This document shows positions 35,190 through 38,829 of a stretch of DNA of 38,829 nucleotides, piece by piece; within the stretch, counting starts at the first letter, position 1, and each line of letters opens with the position of its first letter. The notes beneath the pieces are model-generated. The model searched no databases and was not told the origin of the DNA. It was given only the letters and a program-made list of their open reading frames with translations. Source of the stretch: JBKPNX01 sp046732855 (GTDB taxonomy: Bacteria; Pseudomonadota; Alphaproteobacteria; Geminicoccales; Geminicoccaceae); NCBI GenBank assembly GCA_046732855.1, contig JBKPNX010000176.1, forward strand, positions 1-38,829, in the 5' to 3' direction. A program made the position numbers and the translations under genes.

Positions 35190-36103
35190 GCCGCCCGCCG
35201 CCTGGCCGGCGCGCCGTACTGCGAATACAGCCACGGCGCGAGCACCGCGATCACGGTGATCAGCATGACCGTCGCGCAGGCCGTGGCGAGGCCGACGTTC
35301 GCCCGCTCGAACAGATGGTCCATGACGAACTTCGCCGGCATCTCGGAGGCGGTGCCCGGCCCGCCGCGGGTCATCGCGACCACGAGGTCGTAGACCTTGA
35401 CCACCGCGATCGCGAGCAGCACGGTCGCCGTGATCAGCATCGGCCGCAGGATCGGCAGCACGATCGAGAGGTAGACCCGCCAGGTCGGTATGCCATCGAC
35501 CCGCGCCGCCTTCCACAAGTCCTCGTCGACGCCGCGCAGGCCCGCGAGCAGGATCGCCATGATCAGCCCGGCCGACTGCCACACCCCGGCGATCACGAGC
35601 GTGTAGACGACCATCTCCTTGTTGACGAGCCAGTCGAAGGTGAAGCTCTGCCAGCCGGCGTCGCGCACGAGCTTCTGCAGGCCGAGCGTCGGGTTGAGGA
35701 ACCACTGCCAGACCAGGCCGGTGACGATGAACGACATGGCGTGCGGATAAAGATAGATGGTGCGCAGCGCGCCCTCGGCGCGCACCCGCTGGTCGATGAA
35801 GGCGGCGAGCAGGAAGCCGAGCACCAGGCAGCCGGTCAGGAACAGCGCGCCGAACACCGCGAGGTTCTCGATCGAGACCAGAAAACGCGTGTTGCTGAAC
35901 AGGCGCGCATATTGATCGAAGCCGACGAAATCGAGCGTCGGCAGCATCTTCGAGCTGGTGAACGACAATCGTACCGTCCACAGCATGCAGCCGAGATAGA
36001 CGACGATCACGGCGAGCGCCGCGGGGACCAGCGCCAGCATCGCCGGCAGGCGGCGTGCGATCGGCCGGCGCCGCCGCATCGGGAGCGGAATGGCAAGGGC
36101 CAT
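35186..36103 (-). CDS. Sugar ABC transporter permease, MalF type
   Basis: A 305-residue inner-membrane permease with six hydrophobic segments and a basic N-terminus (MRRRRPIARR). Its EAA loop is DEDLWKAARVDGIPTWRVYL followed by SIVLPILRPML. The periplasmic FVGFDQYARLF motif after the first membrane segment is typical of CUT1 MalF/UgpA proteins. It works with the MalG-type subunit, the UgpC-type ATPase and the binding protein encoded upstream. It starts 56 bases after the binding-protein stop. The substrate is set by the binding protein and cannot be named. Confidence 0.92.
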   Translation of the reverse strand: MALAIPLPMRRRRPIARRLPAMLALVPAALAVIVVYLGCMLWTVRLSFTSSKMLPTLDFVGFDQYARLFSNTRFLVSIENLAVFGALFLTGCLVLGFLLAAFIDQRVRAEGALRTIYLYPHAMSFIVTGLVWQWFLNPTLGLQKLVRDAGWQSFTFDWLVNKEMVVYTLVIAGVWQSAGLIMAILLAGLRGVDEDLWKAARVDGIPTWRVYLSIVLPILRPMLITATVLLAIAVVKVYDLVVAMTRGGPGTASEMPAKFVMDHLFERANVGLATACATVMLITVIAVLAPWLYSQYGAPARRRAA

Positions 36104-36159
36104 GGCCGGGTCTCCCGTGATCGGTGTCCGCCGGCGGGTCGGCCGGCGACGGGCTCAGG

Positions 36160-37404
36160 TCAGCTCGCGGCCTCCATCGCGGCGGCGTAGTTCTCGACGA
36201 AGGTGTCGACGGCCATCGACGGCGTGTGCCAGAACTCGGTGATCACGTCCTGGAGCGCGCCGTACATGTCGGGCGTGGTCAAAAAACTGTCGCTCGGGAT
36301 CTGCCGCGCCGGGTCGCGGAGCGCCGCCATGCCCTTCTGCGCGCACACGTCCATGCTCGAGACGTCGACGTCGAGGCGGACCGGCACCGAGCCCTTCTTC
36401 TTGTTGAACTCGAGCTGGGTCGCGGGCGCGAGCATCAGCTCGGCCAGCTTCTCCTGCGCCGCCTGCTGCGCCGGGTCGTCGACTTTGGGGAAGACGAACA
36501 CGTCGCCGCCCATGATGTAGCCGCCCGCGTCGTCGCCGCCGAGGATCGTGCAGCCATATTGCTCGCCGGCGGTCTGGCCGGCGGCGATGAACTCGCCCTT
36601 GGCCCAGTCGCCCATCACCTGCATCGCCGCCTTGCCGGTGATCACCATGTTGGTCGCATCGTTCCACTTGCGCCCGGGGCTGCCCTCGTCGACGAGGCCT
36701 CTCAGGCCCGCGAAGGTCTCGGCGACCTTCCTGAAGCCGTCGCCTTTGACCGCGTCGATCTTCTTCTTGCCGAGCACGTCCAGATAGAGGTCGGAGCCGC
36801 CCTCGCTGATCATGACCGAGTTGAACAGCAGGCGCTCCTGCCAGGGCTCGCCGCCCTGGGCCAGGGGCACCACGCCGGCCTCCTTCAGCTTGGGGCCGAG
36901 CGCGATCATCTCTGCGAACGTGGCCGGCGGCTGGATCCCGGCGTCCGCCAGCACCTTGGTATTGTACCAGAGCCAGCTCTGGCCGTGGATGTTGACCGGC
37001 ACGGCGTAGAACTTGCCGTCGCGGTTGGTCGCATCGACGATCACGTCCGGCAGGACGTCGCGCCAGTGGTTCTTCTCGGCCAGATCCTCGAGATCGCGCA
37101 GGAAGCCGTTGCCGACGATCTCGTCGAACTGCAGCCCGGTATTGAACTGCATCGCGGTCGGCGGATCGCCGCCGACTATCCGGTTGATGCCGGCCGTGCG
37201 GGCGTTCTCGCCGCCGGCGACCGCGCTGTCGATCCAGGTGCCGCCGGCCGCGGTGAAGGCGTCGGCGAACACCTTGACCGCCGCGGATTCGCCGCCCGAG
37301 GTCCACCAGTGGATGACCTCGGCCTTCATCTCCTGCGCGCTCGCGAGCGCCGGGCTGAGCGCGACCAGCGCGCTCACGATCCAGGCCTGCCGAAATCCCC
37401 GCAT
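36160..37404 (-). CDS. Sugar ABC transporter substrate-binding protein
   Basis: A 414-residue periplasmic solute-binding protein of the CUT1 (SBP_bac_1) class. Residues 1-23 are a signal peptide (basic MRGFRQAW, hydrophobic core, ALASAQ cleavage site). The mature protein begins EMKAEVIHWWTSGGESAAVK, with the WWTSGGE motif seen in glucose/mannose and related binding proteins. Further on are GKFYAVPVNIHGQSWLWYN and KAAMQVMGDWAKGEF, both standard. It resembles binding proteins of the glucose/mannose type by motif, but I do not assign a sugar. GGGAGGG lies nine bases before the ATG at 37404. It is the first gene of the operon, which continues through two permeases and the ATPase. Confidence 0.92.
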   Translation of the reverse strand: MRGFRQAWIVSALVALSPALASAQEMKAEVIHWWTSGGESAAVKVFADAFTAAGGTWIDSAVAGGENARTAGINRIVGGDPPTAMQFNTGLQFDEIVGNGFLRDLEDLAEKNHWRDVLPDVIVDATNRDGKFYAVPVNIHGQSWLWYNTKVLADAGIQPPATFAEMIALGPKLKEAGVVPLAQGGEPWQERLLFNSVMISEGGSDLYLDVLGKKKIDAVKGDGFRKVAETFAGLRGLVDEGSPGRKWNDATNMVITGKAAMQVMGDWAKGEFIAAGQTAGEQYGCTILGGDDAGGYIMGGDVFVFPKVDDPAQQAAQEKLAELMLAPATQLEFNKKKGSVPVRLDVDVSSMDVCAQKGMAALRDPARQIPSDSFLTTPDMYGALQDVITEFWHTPSMAVDTFVENYAAAMEAAS

Positions 37405-37415
37405 GGGAAGACCCT

Positions 37416-37429
37416 CCCTCATCTGAGGG
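37416..37429. promoter_or_regulatory. Short inverted repeat before the binding-protein gene
   Basis: CCCTCA and TGAGGG flank two bases, 12 bases upstream of the ATG and overlapping the ribosome site. It could be an operator for a sugar-responsive repressor, or an RNA hairpin that masks the ribosome site. Symmetry and position are the only evidence. Confidence 0.3.
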
Positions 37430-37509
37430 CCCGATCGTAAACCTTTGCCTCGGCGCCGACTAGGTCCGCTCAGGCTTGAGATTCGGCCCCATCGGCCGCG
37501 TTTGGCGGG

Positions 37510-37745
37510 CGGAGGTGACGGTGCTCTCGGATGAGCGATGGCGGGTGCTGGAGCCGTTCCTGGAAAGCTATCCCCAAGCGCAACCCGCCTCCGCAAGACC
37601 TGCGACGCACGCTAAAGGCTGTACTTTGGCGACGGCGCTCCCTCGGCAATGGCACGAAGCCTCGATCGCCTGGCGCGCCGTCGGCACCGCTACGAGAAAA
37701 CCGCCGCCAGCTTTGTCGGCGTTCCTTGCTGGCCATTTCACTCGA
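37510..37745 (+). pseudogene. Remnant of an IS5-family transposase
   Basis: Pieces of an IS5-type transposase are readable in three frames. First VLSDERWRVLEPFLE, the usual N-terminal start. Then, one frame over, PPQDLRRTLKAVLWR, the next conserved block. Then, in the third frame, MARSLDRLARRRHRYEKTAA with SFVGV after it, which is the normal C-terminal end. The central catalytic part with the DDE residues is missing. About 240 bases remain of a gene normally near 750-800. No terminal inverted repeats were found. It lies 106 bases upstream of the sugar operon's first gene, on the other strand. Confidence 0.6.
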
Positions 37746-37954
37746 CGGCTCCAGCCTGGCAGAGCCTCGGGCTCCTGATCCAACGGAGATACCTGAAGCC
37801 GTGCGGGTTTTAGGAGATGCAGGAGTTCGGTCGCTCAAGCATCAGCAGACATTCAACCGGCCGCCCTCCGATCATCTCCCTCTCGACAGCAGTGACGCTT
37901 TCGGTTAGACTTTCAGCGACTAAGCATACGGCGGTCCAGAGGAGGATCGACGGC

Positions 37955-38623
37955 ATGGCTGATCAATGGCTATTCAAGAGCAAAACTTATGACAATTGCA
38001 ACTGCGCCGTGAATTGTGGTTGCCAGTTCAACCTGCCGAGCACCCACGGTTATTGTCAATCAGCCTTCGTCGGCCACATCGTTGAAGGCCATTTCAACGA
38101 TACGCCGCTCGCGCGCCTGAACTGGGCGGCGCTTTACAAGTGGCCCGGCGAAATCAAGGACGGGAATGGCAAGCGCCAGATCATCATCGACGAGCGCGCA
38201 GATGAAACGCAACGAATCGCGCTTCAAACGATTATCTCGGGCGAGGCAGGTGCTTCCTTGAGCAATCTTTTCTCCGTTTTCGCGTCCACCTGCTCCGAAT
38301 TTTGCAAGACATTGTTCCTGCCGATCGACCTCGAGGCGAACTTCGAGCTCAGAACCGCACGGGTCGACATACCTGGCGTGTTAAAGAGTAGGGGCAGACC
38401 GATCATCGACGAGTTCACTGGCCAACCGTTCCACATCGCCTTGGCGCGCCGGAGCGGCAGTTTCGAGTTTACCTACGCGGAAATCGGCTTAGGCACGACT
38501 TCGGCGTCGGGTGATATGGCGATGGCGTACGAGGATTCATGGGCGCACTATTGCATTCACCACTTCAATCAGGATGGGCTGGTCCGCGGCAAATCAAGGC
38601 TCTCAGCATGGCTCAGCCGCTGA
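37955..38623 (+). CDS. DUF1326 domain protein
   Basis: A 222-residue soluble protein of the DUF1326 family. The N-terminal signature is visible: WLFKSKTYDNCNCAVNCGCQF, with four cysteines in C-x-C-x(3)-C-x-C, then GYCQSAFVGHIVEGHFNDTPL and LNWAALYKWPGEI. The family is often encoded beside a DUF2182 membrane protein, and the cysteines suggest metal binding, but its function is not established. No DUF2182 gene is seen before the window ends. GGAGG lies about nine bases before the ATG at 37955. Its base composition is noticeably less GC-rich than its neighbours, and an IS remnant lies just upstream, so recent transfer is possible. Confidence 0.85.
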   Translation: MADQWLFKSKTYDNCNCAVNCGCQFNLPSTHGYCQSAFVGHIVEGHFNDTPLARLNWAALYKWPGEIKDGNGKRQIIIDERADETQRIALQTIISGEAGASLSNLFSVFASTCSEFCKTLFLPIDLEANFELRTARVDIPGVLKSRGRPIIDEFTGQPFHIALARRSGSFEFTYAEIGLGTTSASGDMAMAYEDSWAHYCIHHFNQDGLVRGKSRLSAWLSR

Positions 38624-38829
38624 GGCGGTAGCCCGGATAGCGATACTGTCCCCAAGCAATCAGGTCGGCGCCGGCGGTGGTCAAGTGGAGCCCCGAAAGT
38701 CCTCGGGCAGAAAGCCCGCTCCGGGTCTTGGCCGTGTGAAAACGGGCGATCGCAGGGAACTAGGCGTCGTCCGGCGAGATGATAGAGCCGAGTCGGGCGC
38801 GCTGTAGCGGAGGCGGCGGATTTGGGGCC
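38624..38829. other. Hairpin-rich right end without a clear gene
   Basis: No convincing gene. The stretch contains a perfect hairpin, CGGGC-AGAAA-GCCCG (around 38705-38720), just after a longer imperfect one starting AGCCCCGAAAG. Then follows a run with many short pairings up to the window end. It may be the beginning of a structured RNA or a mobile element that continues outside the window. Confidence 0.35.

Overview
The window is about 38.8 kb of very GC-rich, densely coding chromosomal DNA. GC-biased codons, a PRC-barrel protein, a DUF2934 protein, a HisD-type catabolic dehydrogenase, a fused indolepyruvate oxidoreductase and a UgpC-type sugar ABC operon together suggest an alphaproteobacterium, possibly a soil Rhodospirillales/Geminicoccales or Rhizobiales type. 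The taxonomy is inferred; there is no rRNA or tRNA in the window to test it.

Layout, left to right. 0-5 kb: small DUF2934 and PRC-barrel proteins, an SLC13/RCK_C permease, and an unusual HAD phosphatase fused to a HerA/DUF87-type ATPase. 4.9-8.4 kb: a leftward catabolic-looking group of MFS permease, HisD-family dehydrogenase and SDR dehydrogenase, the last two sharing an ATGA stop/start. 8.4-10.1 kb: a gene-free stretch with a nine-unit tandem array of about 83 bp repeats and a second, decayed repeat family. 10.1-12.7 kb: a TIM-barrel sugar isomerase convergent with a two-gene AtuA pair. 12.7-13.4 kb: a Phd/VapC toxin-antitoxin locus in which a frameshift has joined antitoxin and toxin into one ORF.

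13.8-19.7 kb: a DMT permease, then a small exopolysaccharide locus. It holds a kinase-methyltransferase fusion protein, divergent from a WcaE-like GT2, a WcaI-like GT4 and an O-antigen-polymerase-like membrane protein. 19.6-24 kb: a large indolepyruvate ferredoxin oxidoreductase, whose 3' end overlaps the polymerase gene on the other strand, and an intact-looking RHH/ParE toxin-antitoxin pair. 24-30 kb: an MBL-fold protein with a zinc ribbon, a lone FbpB-type iron permease, a 600 bp intergenic region with an AT-rich palindrome, and a patatin-like lipase carrying a multi-pass membrane insert.

30.2-37.4 kb: a leftward sugar operon of binding protein, two permeases, ATPase, then a GNAT protein with a small coupled ORF, a TIM-barrel isomerase and a Gfo/Idh/MocA dehydrogenase. 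The expected job is uptake of a sugar or polyol followed by oxidation and isomerisation. 37.4-38.8 kb: a decayed IS5-type transposase, a DUF1326 protein, and an unexplained hairpin-rich right end.

The most unusual items are the kinase-methyltransferase fusion beside polysaccharide genes (it recalls the chain-terminating enzyme WbdD, but with the domains in reverse order), the frameshift-fused toxin-antitoxin gene, the HAD-HerA fusion and the tandem repeat array.
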